From Clavibacter zhangzhiyongii (GTDB lineage Bacteria > Actinomycetota > Actinomycetes > Actinomycetales > Microbacteriaceae), in contig NZ_CP061274.1 in NCBI RefSeq assembly GCF_014775655.1, positions 310,001 to 374,000 on the forward strand: a stretch of DNA of 64,000 bases, in the 5' to 3' direction. The notes beneath the pieces are model-generated. The model was not told the origin of the DNA, searched no databases, and was given only the letters and a program-made list of their open reading frames with translations. Below, piece by piece: positions 25,877-35,064 of this stretch (its first letter is position 1; every line of letters begins with the position of its first letter). Position numbers and translations under genes: made by a program.

Positions 25877-26767
25877 CTACGCGTACGCGCTCGCCGCCGG
25901 CCCCGTGACGCCCGGGCGCACCGCGAACAGCATCCCCGCGCGCGGATGCCGGGCCGAGTCCTCCGCGGAGTAGCCCTCCTGCGAGGTCGTGATCACGAGC
26001 ACGTCGCGGTCGGGGCCGGCGAAGGCGCAGCTGGACACCTGCGGTGCGTCGACGCGCACGGATCCCACGTGCTCGCCCGTCGGGGAGAAGCGGCGCACCT
26101 CGCCGCCGCCCCACAGCGCGACCCAGAGGAAGCCCTCGTCGTCGACGCACATGCCGTCGGGGTGGCCGTCGGCCGGGTCGATCTCGACCACCACCTCGGG
26201 ATCCGCGAGGCCGCCCTCCTCCGTCACGCCAAACCGCCGCACCTGCTGGGTCGGGGTGTCGATGTAGAGCATCTCGGTGCCGTCGGCGGAGAACGCGGTG
26301 CCGTTGGAGATGGTGACGCCCTCGAGCACGGTCGTCGTGCGGCCGCCGTCGAGGAGGTAGAGCGCGCCCGCGCCGGGCGTCTTGTCGAACGCCATGGATC
26401 CCGCCCAGAGCCGGCCGCGCGGATCCACCTCGCCGTCGTTCATGCGGCGCCGGACGCCGTCCTGCGGCAGCACGTCCGCCATCGGGATCAGCTCGCCCTC
26501 CGCCATGAGGCGGACGAAGCCGTCGCGCGCCGCGAGCACGTGGCCGCCGTCCGCGTGCCGGACCACCGCGCCGACCGGCCCGCCCACGTGCGTCTCGGTG
26601 ACGGGACCGACCGCGAGCGTGACGGGATCGAACGTCGCCTCGCGCACGATGCCGACGTACTGGTCGGCCCAGAGCAGGGTGCCGCGCGCCTCGTCCCAGA
26701 GCGGCGCCTCGGCGTGCTCGGAGCGGACGGTGTCGAGCGGCTGCGCGTGCCAGGTCGTGATGCTCAT
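25877..26767 (-). CDS. SMP-30/gluconolactonase family lactonase
   Basis: A 296-residue six-bladed beta-propeller protein of the SMP-30/regucalcin family. Metal-ligand segments visible are EAPLWDEARGTLLW at the N-terminus (Glu ligand), RMNDGEVDPRGRLWAGSM near residue 110, ISNGTAFSADG near 150 (Asn ligand) and GHPDGMCVDDEGFLWVA near 205 (Asp ligand). Probably opens a sugar lactone made by the upstream-encoded SDR, with which it overlaps (ATGA). Exact sugar unknown. Confidence 0.88.
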   Translation of the reverse strand: MSITTWHAQPLDTVRSEHAEAPLWDEARGTLLWADQYVGIVREATFDPVTLAVGPVTETHVGGPVGAVVRHADGGHVLAARDGFVRLMAEGELIPMADVLPQDGVRRRMNDGEVDPRGRLWAGSMAFDKTPGAGALYLLDGGRTTTVLEGVTISNGTAFSADGTEMLYIDTPTQQVRRFGVTEEGGLADPEVVVEIDPADGHPDGMCVDDEGFLWVALWGGGEVRRFSPTGEHVGSVRVDAPQVSSCAFAGPDRDVLVITTSQEGYSAEDSARHPRAGMLFAVRPGVTGPAASAYA

Positions 26768-27573
26768 CGGGGGTCCCCCGCGACCGCTCCGTGCCGCGGC
26801 CCGCGCTCCGGCGCGCCCTCGCCCTCGTACGCGCGCTGCGGCATCTGCGTGGCGAGCTTGCCGCCGCTCACGTCGACCAAGGTGCCCGTGATGTAGCCGG
26901 CGCGGTCGCTCGCGAGGAAGACGAGGAGGTCGGCCACGTCGTCGGGCCGCTCCCACCGGCGGATGCTGAGGGTGTCGAGCAGCCGGTCCTGCGCGGGCTC
27001 CGGCATCTCGGCGAAGCCGTTCATGGCGGTGGGGATCATGCCGGGCGCGTACGCGTTGACGGTGATGCCCCACGGCCCGAGCTCACTCGCGAGCACGCGC
27101 GTGAACTGCACGACCGCGGCCTTGGAGGCGCCGTACGCGGCCGCGCCGACGCTCGGGACGACCGCCGCGAACGACGCCGCGTTGATGATCCGGCCGCCTC
27201 CCGCCGCCTTCATCGCCGGGATGACCGCCTGCGAGAGCAGGAACACGCCGCCGACGTTCACGTCGAACGCGGCCTGGAAGCGCGCGGGGTCCAGCGTCTC
27301 GACGGACCCCTCCACGTTGATCCCCGCGTTGTTCACGAGCACGTCGACGCGGCCGGCCGCGTCGAGCACCTGCACGACCGCGGCCTGCACCGACGCCGGA
27401 TCCGTGACGTCCGCCACGATCGCGGTGATCCCCTCCGGCAGCTCGTCCCGGAAGCGGAGGTCGAGCCCGAAGACCCGGCACCCCTCCCCGAGGAAGCGCT
27501 CGGCGATGGCCCGGCCGATGCCCTGGGCGGCCCCGGAGACGACGACGACCCTGTCGCTGAGATCGATGAGCAT
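26764..27573 (-). CDS. Short-chain dehydrogenase/reductase, probable sugar dehydrogenase
   Basis: A 269-residue classical SDR with GAAQGIGRAIA cofactor loop, NNAG motif, and YGASK catalytic pair preceded by the Ser in INAASF. Asp at the end of beta-2 (GLDLRF) favours NAD+. Coupled by ATGA to a lactonase, so it probably oxidises an aldose to a lactone, as in oxidative fucose/rhamnose/arabinose routes (inference). The last 25 residues are Pro/Gly/Arg-rich and not part of the fold. Confidence 0.85.
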   Translation of the reverse strand: MLIDLSDRVVVVSGAAQGIGRAIAERFLGEGCRVFGLDLRFRDELPEGITAIVADVTDPASVQAAVVQVLDAAGRVDVLVNNAGINVEGSVETLDPARFQAAFDVNVGGVFLLSQAVIPAMKAAGGGRIINAASFAAVVPSVGAAAYGASKAAVVQFTRVLASELGPWGITVNAYAPGMIPTAMNGFAEMPEPAQDRLLDTLSIRRWERPDDVADLLVFLASDRAGYITGTLVDVSGGKLATQMPQRAYEGEGAPERGPRHGAVAGDPR

Positions 27574-27635
27574 GCGTGTCCCCCACAGTCCGAATAGCGT
27601 TTCCCTCAACGTAGGGGTGACCGAGGGAGACCGCC

Positions 27636-28400
27636 ATGACCGGAGCACGCACGCGGGACGACGACGGCGGGCGCGCGCCTGAGGAGGGACGGCGGACCCT
27701 CTGGGTGAGCGGCGCCGGATCCGGCGTGGGCCGCGCGACCGCCGTGTCCGCAGCCCGCGACGGCTGGCACCTCGTGCTGTCGGGCCGCCGCCGGGAGGCG
27801 CTCGAGGAGACGCGCGCGCTCGTGGCGGAGGTCGGATCCACCGCGGTCGTCGCCCCGCTCGACATCACCGACGACGCCGCGCTCGCCGCCGTCGTGGCGG
27901 GCCTCGACCGGCTCGACGGGATCGTCGTGGCGGCCGGCCTCAACGCCCCGCGCCGCGGGTGGGCCGACCAGGACCTCGCGGACTTCGACCGCATCGTCGC
28001 GACCAACCTCACCGGACCCGCGCACCAGGTCGCCGCCGCGCTCCCGCTGCTGCGGGCATCCGGCGGGACGGTCGTGCTCGTCTCGAGCTACGCCGCGTGG
28101 ACCCACTCGCCGGGCGCGGGCGTCGCCTACAGCGCCTCGAAGACGGCGCTCGGGACCCTCGTGCGCGACCTCAACGCGCAGGAGGCGGGCGCTGGGATCC
28201 GCGCCATCCACCTCTGCCCCGGCACGATCGACAGCGACTTCCTCGCGCTCCGGCCGACCGTGCCCGACGCCGCCGAGCGCGCCGCGATGCTCACGCCCGA
28301 CGACGTGGCCCGCGCCGCGATGTTCGTGCTCGCGTCGCCCCCGCACGTGCGGATCGACGAGCTCGTGCTCTCCCCGATGTCGCAGCGCGGCGGGTTCTGA
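27636..28400 (+). CDS. Short-chain dehydrogenase/reductase
   Basis: A 254-residue SDR with SGAGSGVGRATA cofactor loop, Arg pair (SGRRREAL) after beta-2 that favours NADP(H), and YSASK active site. The usual NNAG is replaced by VAAGLNAP. Divergent from the SDR/lactonase pair with a 62-base shared promoter region. Substrate unknown. Confidence 0.85.
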   Translation: MTGARTRDDDGGRAPEEGRRTLWVSGAGSGVGRATAVSAARDGWHLVLSGRRREALEETRALVAEVGSTAVVAPLDITDDAALAAVVAGLDRLDGIVVAAGLNAPRRGWADQDLADFDRIVATNLTGPAHQVAAALPLLRASGGTVVLVSSYAAWTHSPGAGVAYSASKTALGTLVRDLNAQEAGAGIRAIHLCPGTIDSDFLALRPTVPDAAERAAMLTPDDVARAAMFVLASPPHVRIDELVLSPMSQRGGF

Positions 28401-28412
28401 TCCCGCTTTCCT

Positions 28413-28424
28413 AGACGATCGTCT
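28413..28424. promoter_or_regulatory. Palindrome AGACGATCGTCT upstream of the GlpT-like gene
   Basis: A perfect 12-base palindrome 58 bases before the transporter ATG and 13 bases after the SDR stop. It could be an operator for the transporter or a short terminator hairpin; no T tract follows. Confidence 0.45.
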
Positions 28425-28481
28425 TGCGAAGGCGTTGAGTGGTCTCTCGTCGCAATGATGCGACCACGAGGAGGCAGCACC

Positions 28482-29903
28482 ATGACCACCGACCAGCGCA
28501 CCCGATCCGACGGAGCGGCCGTGAGGCGCGGCCTCCTCTCCTTCATGGCGGCCCCGCCGCCGGCACCCCGGCTCGACGACGCCGCCGTCGCGAAGCGCTA
28601 CCCGCGCCTCCGCCTTCAGGTCTTCCTCGGCATCTTCATCGGCTACGCGGCCTACTACCTGATCCGCAACAACGTGCCGCTGGTGGCCACGATCCTCCGC
28701 GACGAGAACGGCTTCAGCGCCCTCGGCCTCGGGGTCCTCACCAACGGCGTGCTGCTCGCGTACGGGTTCAGCAAGTTCCTCAGCGCCATCGTCAGCGACC
28801 GCAGCAGCGCGCGCTGGTTCCTCCCCATCGGCCTGCTGCTGTCCGCTTTCGCGAACCTCGTGGTCGCGTTCGTGCCGGCCGTGGGGGCGTCGGTGGCGCT
28901 GTTCGCGGTGGTCATGATCGTCAACGGCTTCTTCCAGGGCATGGGCTGGCCGCCGTCCGGCCGCACCCTCGTGCACTGGTTCTCCACCTCCGAGCGCGGA
29001 GGCAAGACCGCCATCTGGAACGTCGCCCACAACGTCGGCGGCGCCGGCGCGGGCGGCCTCGCGGGCCTCGCCATCGCGACCTTCGGCACCTGGCAGAGCG
29101 CGTTCTGGTTCCCGGCGATCGTCTGCATCGTGATCGCGCTGGTCGCCTTCGTCCTCCTCCGCGACACCCCCGAGTCGGAGGGCCTGCCTCCCATCGAGGA
29201 GCACCGCCACGACCCGGCGCCCGTCGAGACCGACGCGGCCGACGAGGGCGCGTCGACCTGGTCGACCATCCGCCGCTACGTCATCGGCAACCGCACTATG
29301 GTGAACCTCGCGCTCGCCAACGTCTTCGTCTACACGCTCCGCTACGGCGTGCTCGTGTGGGCGCCCATCTACCTCGCGGACGTGCGCGGCGCGAGCCTCG
29401 GCGAGGGCATCGCGGGCTTCTCGCTGTTCGAGCTCGCGGGCATCCCCGGCACGCTGCTCTGCGGGTACATCAGCGACAGGGTGTTCCGCGGGCGGCGCTC
29501 GCCCACCGGGATCCTCTTCATGGCGGCGGTCGGCGTGGCCGTCGCGATCTACTGGCTCTCGCCGGCGGACGGCCCGCTGTGGGTCTCGCTCGCGGCGCTC
29601 GTGCTCATCGGCGGCCTGATCTACGGGCCCGTCATGCTCATCGGCCTCCAGGCCCTCGACCTCAGTCCCCGCAAGGTCGCCGGCACCGCCGCAGGGTTCA
29701 CGGGCCTGTTCGGCTACGTGCTCGGCGCGACCCTCGCCTCCACGGGCATCGGCGCCTCGGTGCACGCGTTCGGCTGGGACGTGACCTTCGTGCTGATCCT
29801 CGCGTGCGTCGCGCTGGCCATCGTGCTGCTCGCGATCGTGGGCAAGGACGAGTCGGCGCTGCGCCGCCGTCGCGAGGAGCGCGGGGACGTCGCGGCCCGC
29901 TGA
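28482..29903 (+). CDS. GlpT-like organophosphate:phosphate antiporter (MFS, OPA family)
   Basis: A 473-residue, 12-TM carrier. OPA-family features are GYAAYYLIRNNVPL in TM1, YGFSKFLSAIVSDRS after TM2 (G-[YF]-x-x-S-K-F), and GWPPSGRTLVHWFSTSERGGKTAIWN in the TM4-TM5 region, matching GlpT/UhpT. Likely imports glycerol-3-phosphate or a hexose phosphate in exchange for phosphate. Start at ATG 28482 has a GAGGAGG ribosome site; an in-frame ATG at 28455 lacks one. Confidence 0.87.
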   Translation: MTTDQRTRSDGAAVRRGLLSFMAAPPPAPRLDDAAVAKRYPRLRLQVFLGIFIGYAAYYLIRNNVPLVATILRDENGFSALGLGVLTNGVLLAYGFSKFLSAIVSDRSSARWFLPIGLLLSAFANLVVAFVPAVGASVALFAVVMIVNGFFQGMGWPPSGRTLVHWFSTSERGGKTAIWNVAHNVGGAGAGGLAGLAIATFGTWQSAFWFPAIVCIVIALVAFVLLRDTPESEGLPPIEEHRHDPAPVETDAADEGASTWSTIRRYVIGNRTMVNLALANVFVYTLRYGVLVWAPIYLADVRGASLGEGIAGFSLFELAGIPGTLLCGYISDRVFRGRRSPTGILFMAAVGVAVAIYWLSPADGPLWVSLAALVLIGGLIYGPVMLIGLQALDLSPRKVAGTAAGFTGLFGYVLGATLASTGIGASVHAFGWDVTFVLILACVALAIVLLAIVGKDESALRRRREERGDVAAR

Positions 29904-29924
29904 CCCGGTGGGGCCGGGCGCAGG

Positions 29925-30662
29925 TCAGCTCGCGCCCGGCACCACGATGCCGCGCTCGTAGGCGAACACGACGGCCTGCACCCGATCGCGCACGCCGAGC
30001 TTCAGGAGCAGGCGCGAGACGTGCGTCTTCACGGTGGCCTCGCCGAGGTAGAGCCGCTCCGCGATCTCCGCGTTGGCGAGGCCCTCGGCGAGGAGGCGCA
30101 GCACCTCGAGCTCGCGGTCGGTGAGGGTCTGCACGCGCGGGTCGGTGGGGATGGTCGGGGTCGCGGCGGCGGGGGCCGGAGTGTCGTCGGGGGAGCCTGA
30201 TCCCCGGCCGAACCGCTCGATGACCCGGCGCGTGACGTCGGGCGAGAGCAGCGCGTCGCCGCGCGCGATCACGTGCACGGCCTCCACGAGCGACTCCGGC
30301 GAGGCGCTCTTCAGCACGAAGCCGCTCGCGCCCGCGTCGAGCGCGGTGAAGAGGTAGTCCTCGCGGTCGAACGTGGTGAGCATGAGGACACCCGCGCGGA
30401 TCGCCGGGTCGGCCACGATGCGGCGCGTGGCCTCGAGGCCGTCGACGCGCGGCATCTGCACGTCCATGCAGATCACGTCCGGCGCGAGCGCTGCCGCGAG
30501 GCGCACGCCCTCCTCGCCGTCGGCGGCCTCGCCGACCACCTCGATGCCGTCCTCGCTCTCGAGGATCACGCGGAAGCCGGCGCGCACGAGCGCCTGGTCG
30601 TCGACGAGCAGGACGCGGACCGCGGCGGGAGCGGCCGTCTCGGGGGCGGTCGGGTCGGTCAT
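29925..30662 (-). CDS. NarL/LuxR-family response regulator
   Basis: A 245-residue regulator with receiver domain (acidic D21/D22, phospho-acceptor D67 in DVICMDVQMP) and a C-terminal LuxR HTH (LTDRELEVLRLLAEGLANAEIA). The linker of about 35 residues is Pro/Ala/Thr-rich and longer than usual. Coupled by ATGA to the histidine kinase gene. The divergent drug exporter is a plausible target. Confidence 0.93.
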   Translation of the reverse strand: MTDPTAPETAAPAAVRVLLVDDQALVRAGFRVILESEDGIEVVGEAADGEEGVRLAAALAPDVICMDVQMPRVDGLEATRRIVADPAIRAGVLMLTTFDREDYLFTALDAGASGFVLKSASPESLVEAVHVIARGDALLSPDVTRRVIERFGRGSGSPDDTPAPAAATPTIPTDPRVQTLTDRELEVLRLLAEGLANAEIAERLYLGEATVKTHVSRLLLKLGVRDRVQAVVFAYERGIVVPGAS

Positions 30663-32131
30663 GCGCGGGTCTCCTCGGGGACGGATGCGGACGCATCGGC
30701 GGGCTCCGCGACGGCGGGCTCCGCGACGGCGGGCTCCGCGACGGAGACGGACAGGGGGACGGGCATCGGCACGGGCGGCACGACGGGAGTCGGACTCGTG
30801 GGCAGCGACGCGCGCACGAGGTACCCGCCGCGGGCCTTCGGGCCGATCTCGATGGATCCGCCCACCGCCGCCACGCGCTCGCGCATGCCGCGCTGGCCGA
30901 GGCCGCCGGGACCGTTCCGCACGGGCCCCGCGGTGGCGGAGGCGGCGGCGCCCGCGGGCCCGCCGTCGCTCACCTCCACCTCGACCCGGTCGGCGAGGTA
31001 CCGCATGCGGAGGTCGACGCGCGTGCCGGTGCCCGCGTGCTTCCGGACGTTGGTGAGGGACTCCTGCGCGACCCGGTAGACGATGAGGTCGACGGTGGGC
31101 GTGAGCGGGCGGGGTGTGCCGATGACGTCGTACGCGACCCGCAGCCCGGCGCCGCAGGCCTCCGCCACCAGCTCGGGCAGCTGGTCGACGCCGCGGGTGG
31201 ACGCGGTGCGGGTCGGGTCGCCGTGGGCGGTGGCGTCGCCGGATCCCGGGCCGTCCTCCTCCTGCCGGAGCGCCACGAGCATCCGGTGCAGCTCCTCGAT
31301 GGCGCTGCGCGCGTTGTCCTCGACGATGCCGAGCGAGGTCGCGGCCTTCTCGGCGTCCCGCGCGAGGACCCGGCGTGCGGCGCCCGCGTGCACGCCCATG
31401 ACCGACACGTGGTGCGCGACGACGTCGTGCAGCTCGCGGGCGATCCGCACCCGCTCCAGCGTGACGGCCTGCTCCGCCACCCGCTCCCGCTCCGTCGCCA
31501 GCTCCGCCGTGCGCGTCTCGAGCGCGCAGCGGTCGCGGGCCGACGCCCACGCCCGGTCGCCGAAGTACCAGGCGCCGCCGAAGTAGAGGAGGTTCGTGAT
31601 GATGGAGACGAGGCCGGCGGCGACGGGGGCGGGCACCCAGGCGTCGTCGGGCGCGTTCTCGAACGTCGAGCCGGACAGCGAGAAGAACCCCGAGGTCTGC
31701 AGCAGCGCGCTGAAGAGCCACGCGAACATCCCGACGACGATGACGCCGCGCACGATGTTGGCCCGCAGCCGGTTCCGCCCCCAGGCGCCGAGCGAGTACA
31801 TCGCGATGAACATGGCGATGTTGGAGAAGAGCACCTCGGGCACGAACTGGTACGCGCCCACGATGAAGGTGGCGCCGATCACCAGCGTCACGGCCTCCGG
31901 CTGCAGCCGACGGAGGGCGAGCGGGCCGGTCATGAGCAGGATCCACGCCGCGATGACCCACATCGGCGGGCGCGTCGGGTACATCCCGATCGCGTAGTAG
32001 AGGGTGCAGCTCCCCGTGGTGAGCACGAGCATCACGAGCGCGAGCAGGAGGTCGAACCGCAGCCCGGCGCGGTCGGGCCGCGGGCGCACCCAGAACCGGT
32101 CGACGCTGTCGGGGGCGGATGCGGCGCTCAT
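30659..32131 (-). CDS. DesK/NarX-type sensor histidine kinase (HisKA_3)
   Basis: A 490-residue kinase with five to six TM helices in the first 195 residues and no large external domain, a coiled-coil linker (about 200-225), the phospho-acceptor H235 in RIARELHDVVAHHVSVM, and an HATPase domain (Asn box QESLTNVRKHAG). After the catalytic core it has a Pro/Val-rich tail with a 5-residue tandem repeat (AVAEP), encoded by 15-bp units. A TACCGT box 6 bases before the ATG suggests a leaderless transcript. Confidence 0.92.
   Translation of the reverse strand: MSAASAPDSVDRFWVRPRPDRAGLRFDLLLALVMLVLTTGSCTLYYAIGMYPTRPPMWVIAAWILLMTGPLALRRLQPEAVTLVIGATFIVGAYQFVPEVLFSNIAMFIAMYSLGAWGRNRLRANIVRGVIVVGMFAWLFSALLQTSGFFSLSGSTFENAPDDAWVPAPVAAGLVSIITNLLYFGGAWYFGDRAWASARDRCALETRTAELATERERVAEQAVTLERVRIARELHDVVAHHVSVMGVHAGAARRVLARDAEKAATSLGIVEDNARSAIEELHRMLVALRQEEDGPGSGDATAHGDPTRTASTRGVDQLPELVAEACGAGLRVAYDVIGTPRPLTPTVDLIVYRVAQESLTNVRKHAGTGTRVDLRMRYLADRVEVEVSDGGPAGAAASATAGPVRNGPGGLGQRGMRERVAAVGGSIEIGPKARGGYLVRASLPTSPTPVVPPVPMPVPLSVSVAEPAVAEPAVAEPADASASVPEETRA
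30698..30742 (-). repeat. 15-bp in-frame tandem repeat, three copies
   Basis: Three exact copies of a 15-bp unit (30698-30712, 30713-30727, 30728-30742) encode the AVAEP repeats in the tail of the histidine kinase. Copy number could vary without frameshift. Confidence 0.95.
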
Positions 32132-32447
32132 CCGACCACGGTATCGACGCGGTCGCGCGCACCGCATCCGCCGGATGACGGACCGCCCGCCCGTGCCGCC
32201 CGCCGATGACGGCCGACTGTGGCCGGACATCGAGATGGGCCGCAACCGTCAACCAGTGCGACACTGGGGGGACGGGCGCATCCGCCCGGCCGTCTCCCCC
32301 GCACCGTCGCGGATCCTCGTCCGTGCGCCGCCCGCCCGCACGCGAGGCGCCCGACCTCCGTCCCGCGCCCGCGTCGCCCGCTGCCGTGCGCGCTGGCCGG
32401 ATCCGCTCGCACCACCGCCGACGCCCCCGTCGGCATGAGAGGACCCC
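32132..32447. other. 316-base divergent control region between kinase and drug exporter
   Basis: No gene is supported here. It holds a perfect dyad, CCAGTG (32253-32258) and CACTGG (32262-32267) around CGA, and a TTGACG-like -35 on the minus strand next to it (complement of 32246-32251). The exporter has a GAGAGGA ribosome site just before 32448. The length and dyad are consistent with a regulated divergent promoter. Confidence 0.55.
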
Positions 32448-34031
32448 ATGTCCGACACCACCGCATCCGCCCGCCCGGCGTCCGGCGGCTCCGGCGCGCC
32501 CGGCGCATCCGGATCCTCCGCCGCCCCCGTCGTCTCCCGCCGCGCCTGGCAGGCGCTCATCGTGCTGCTCGCCGGCATGTTCATCGCGCTGCTCGACACG
32601 ACCATCGTGAACGTGGCGCTGCCGACCATCCGCACGAGCCTCGACGCCTCGGAGTCGACGCTGAGCTGGATCATCTCCGGCTACGCCCTCGCGTTCGGCC
32701 TCGCGCTGATCCCCGCGGGCCGCCTCGGCGACCGCTACGGGCACAAGTGGGTGTTCGTGAGCGGCATCGCGCTCTTCACGCTCGCCAGCCTCGCGTGCGG
32801 TGTGGCTCAGGACGACCTCCAGCTCGTGATCTCGCGCGTGGTGCAGGGGCTCGCCGGCGGCCTGTTCGTGCCCGCGGTGACCGCCTTCATCCAGCTGCTG
32901 TTCCCGCCGCAGGCGCGCGGCAAGGCGTTCGCCATCATGGGCGCCGTCATCGGCGTCTCGTCCGCGCTCGGCCCGATCGTGGGAGGCCTCATCATCCAGG
33001 CGGCGGGGGAGGAGTCGGGCTGGCGCCTGGTCTTCTTCGTGAACCTGCCCGTCGGCCTCGCGACCGTCATCGCCGCGATCTTCCTGCTCCCGAGCCGCCG
33101 CGTGGCCGAGGAGGTCGCGGGCGACGTGCGCGCGCAGTCCGGCCAGCGCGGAGCCGGTGCCCCGGCCAAGCCCGCGGCCCCCGCGGCCACCGGCGTCGAC
33201 CTCGTCGGCATCCTCCTCGTGAGCGCCGGCCTCGTGGCCCTGCTCGTGCCGCTCATCGACGGCCAGGACCAGGGCTGGCCGCTCTGGACCTACCTCTCCC
33301 TCGCCGGCGGCGTCGTCCTCCTCGCGCTCTTCGGCGCGTGGGAGGTCATGCAGACGAAGCGCGCGAAGAGCGTCCTCGTGCCGCCGCACCTGTTCTCGCA
33401 CCCGGCCTTCACGGGCGGCGTGATCCTCGCGATGGTCTACTTCGCGGCCTTCACGAGCATCTTCTTCACGATCTCGATCCTCTGGCAGTCGGGCCTGGGC
33501 AACACGGCGCTCGCGTCGGGCCTCGTCTCCATCCCGTTCGCCATCGGCAGCATCGTGGGCTCCTCGCAGAGCAACCGGCTCACCAACCGCCTCGGCCGCA
33601 GCGTCCTCGTGATCGGCACGGCGCTCGTCAGCGTCGGCCTCATCTGGCTCTGGCTCGTGCTGCTGAACACGGCCGCCGAGGACCTGAACAGCTGGATGCT
33701 CCTCGTCCCGCTGCTGCTCGCGGGCATCGGCAACGGCCTCTTCATCGCCCCGAACGCGCAGTTCATCGTCGCGACGGTCGACCCCGCCGAGGCGGGCGCC
33801 GCGTCCGGCGTCATCGGCACCGTGCAGCGCGTCGGCTCGGCCGTCGGCATCGCGGTGATCGGCAGCGTGCTGTTCGCGGGCGTGGCCGGCGCCGGGATCC
33901 GCGGACCGCAGATGGTGCCGCAGGCGTTCACCGACGCGTCGGCCTCGGCCATGGGCGTCAGCGCGATCTTCGCGGTCGTCGCCTTCGCGCTCGTCTTCAC
34001 CCTGCCGCGGCGGGTGTCGCGCGGGCACTGA
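32448..34031 (+). CDS. MFS drug exporter, DHA2 (EmrB/QacA) type
   Basis: A 527-residue carrier with about 14 TM helices. DHA2 landmarks are LDTTIVNVALPTI in TM1, GRLGDRYGHKWVF in loop 2-3 and GPIVGGLIIQ (motif C) in TM5. A charged cytoplasmic loop near residues 220-245 (RAQSGQRGAGAPAKPA) separates TM6 from the next pair. Exports toxic compounds with the proton gradient; the actual substrate cannot be inferred. Divergent from a two-component system that may control it. Confidence 0.87.
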   Translation: MSDTTASARPASGGSGAPGASGSSAAPVVSRRAWQALIVLLAGMFIALLDTTIVNVALPTIRTSLDASESTLSWIISGYALAFGLALIPAGRLGDRYGHKWVFVSGIALFTLASLACGVAQDDLQLVISRVVQGLAGGLFVPAVTAFIQLLFPPQARGKAFAIMGAVIGVSSALGPIVGGLIIQAAGEESGWRLVFFVNLPVGLATVIAAIFLLPSRRVAEEVAGDVRAQSGQRGAGAPAKPAAPAATGVDLVGILLVSAGLVALLVPLIDGQDQGWPLWTYLSLAGGVVLLALFGAWEVMQTKRAKSVLVPPHLFSHPAFTGGVILAMVYFAAFTSIFFTISILWQSGLGNTALASGLVSIPFAIGSIVGSSQSNRLTNRLGRSVLVIGTALVSVGLIWLWLVLLNTAAEDLNSWMLLVPLLLAGIGNGLFIAPNAQFIVATVDPAEAGAASGVIGTVQRVGSAVGIAVIGSVLFAGVAGAGIRGPQMVPQAFTDASASAMGVSAIFAVVAFALVFTLPRRVSRGH

Positions 34032-34118
34032 CCCGCGCCGCTCGACCCGCTCCACCTCGCTCTCGCCGATCCGGATCCGTCCGGGTCGGCGAGAGCCGTC
34101 TCCGGGGTCGTGCCTCTT

Positions 34119-34970
34119 CTATGCGGCGGCGCGGATCCGCTCCCGCAGCCGCGCGAGCGCGTCCTCCGCGCCGTGCAGAACGGAGATGTGGCCGTCGCCC
34201 GGGCGGATCACGAGCTCGGCGCCCGGCACCCGGTCGGCGAGCCAGCGCGCGTGCGCGACGGGCGCGATCCGGTCGGCGTCGCCGTGCAGCAGGATCACCG
34301 GCGCGCGGACGGCCGCGAGGTCGACGCCCCAGTCGGCGACGAGCGCGAGGTCGTCGTCGACCATGCCGCCGGGTCCCGCGTCGAGGCCGTGGGATGCGAC
34401 GCCGTCCAGCCACGCCCAGTCGGCCTCGAGCGCGTGCAGGTCGCCGTCGGTGAACATCGCGGGGTCGAACTCGGATGCGGCGAGCTCCGCCTCGAGGGCC
34501 TCCGCGCCGGTGAGCGCCGCCCGCAGCTCCCGCTCGCCGCCCGCGTGCATGCCGGCGAACCAGTCGATGCCCTCCGCGGCGAGCGGCGCGAGGGCGGCCC
34601 CGCAGAGCGCGCCGAGCACGCGCTCGCCGAGCGAGGCTGCGGCGGCCAGCGCGAGCACGCCGCCGCTGGAGTGCCCGAACGCGGCGAACCGCTCGACGCC
34701 GAGCGCGTCCGCGACGGCGAGGTCGTCCGACACAGTGGTCGCGACGGTGCGGCCCGGGTGCCGGGTGGATCCGCCGTAGCCCGGCCGGTCGTACGAGACC
34801 CACCGGATCCCGCGAGCGGCGGGGGAGTCGACGAGCGGCGCGGGCGGCGGCCCGACGTTCGGGGTGCCGTGGTGGTAGACGACCACGAGCTCGGCGTCGT
34901 CGCCGGATCCCGTGTCGTAGCAGTGCAGCGCGCGGCCGTCGGGCAGCCGCAGGTCCGTCTCGGTGAGCAT
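34119..34970 (-). CDS. Alpha/beta hydrolase
   Basis: A 283-residue alpha/beta hydrolase with oxyanion-hole HHGTPN near residue 34, nucleophile S101 in GHSSGG, acid Asp in LHGDADR near 240 and catalytic His in GDGHISV near 265. Substrate unknown. A TACGCT box 6 bases before ATG 34970 supports the start. Convergent with the drug exporter gene. Confidence 0.87.
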   Translation of the reverse strand: MLTETDLRLPDGRALHCYDTGSGDDAELVVVYHHGTPNVGPPPAPLVDSPAARGIRWVSYDRPGYGGSTRHPGRTVATTVSDDLAVADALGVERFAAFGHSSGGVLALAAAASLGERVLGALCGAALAPLAAEGIDWFAGMHAGGERELRAALTGAEALEAELAASEFDPAMFTDGDLHALEADWAWLDGVASHGLDAGPGGMVDDDLALVADWGVDLAAVRAPVILLHGDADRIAPVAHARWLADRVPGAELVIRPGDGHISVLHGAEDALARLRERIRAAA

Positions 34971-35064
34971 GGGGCGAGCGTAGGCGCGCGGTGGGCGGCC
35001 GGCCAGGCCCGGACGCGGCACGGCTCGCCCGGACGCCGGTCGCGTGCGGTGACAGGATCGGGAG

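Noticed and set aside
32140-32438. Possible small gene in the kinase/exporter gap
   Set aside because: Frames there have no ribosome site, no recognisable motif and unnatural composition; the dyad suggests a control region.
30663-34055. A long minus-strand frame upstream of the response regulator
   Set aside because: Upstream of the ATG at 30662 it is low complexity and antisense or out of frame to the kinase and exporter genes; only the regulator part is real.
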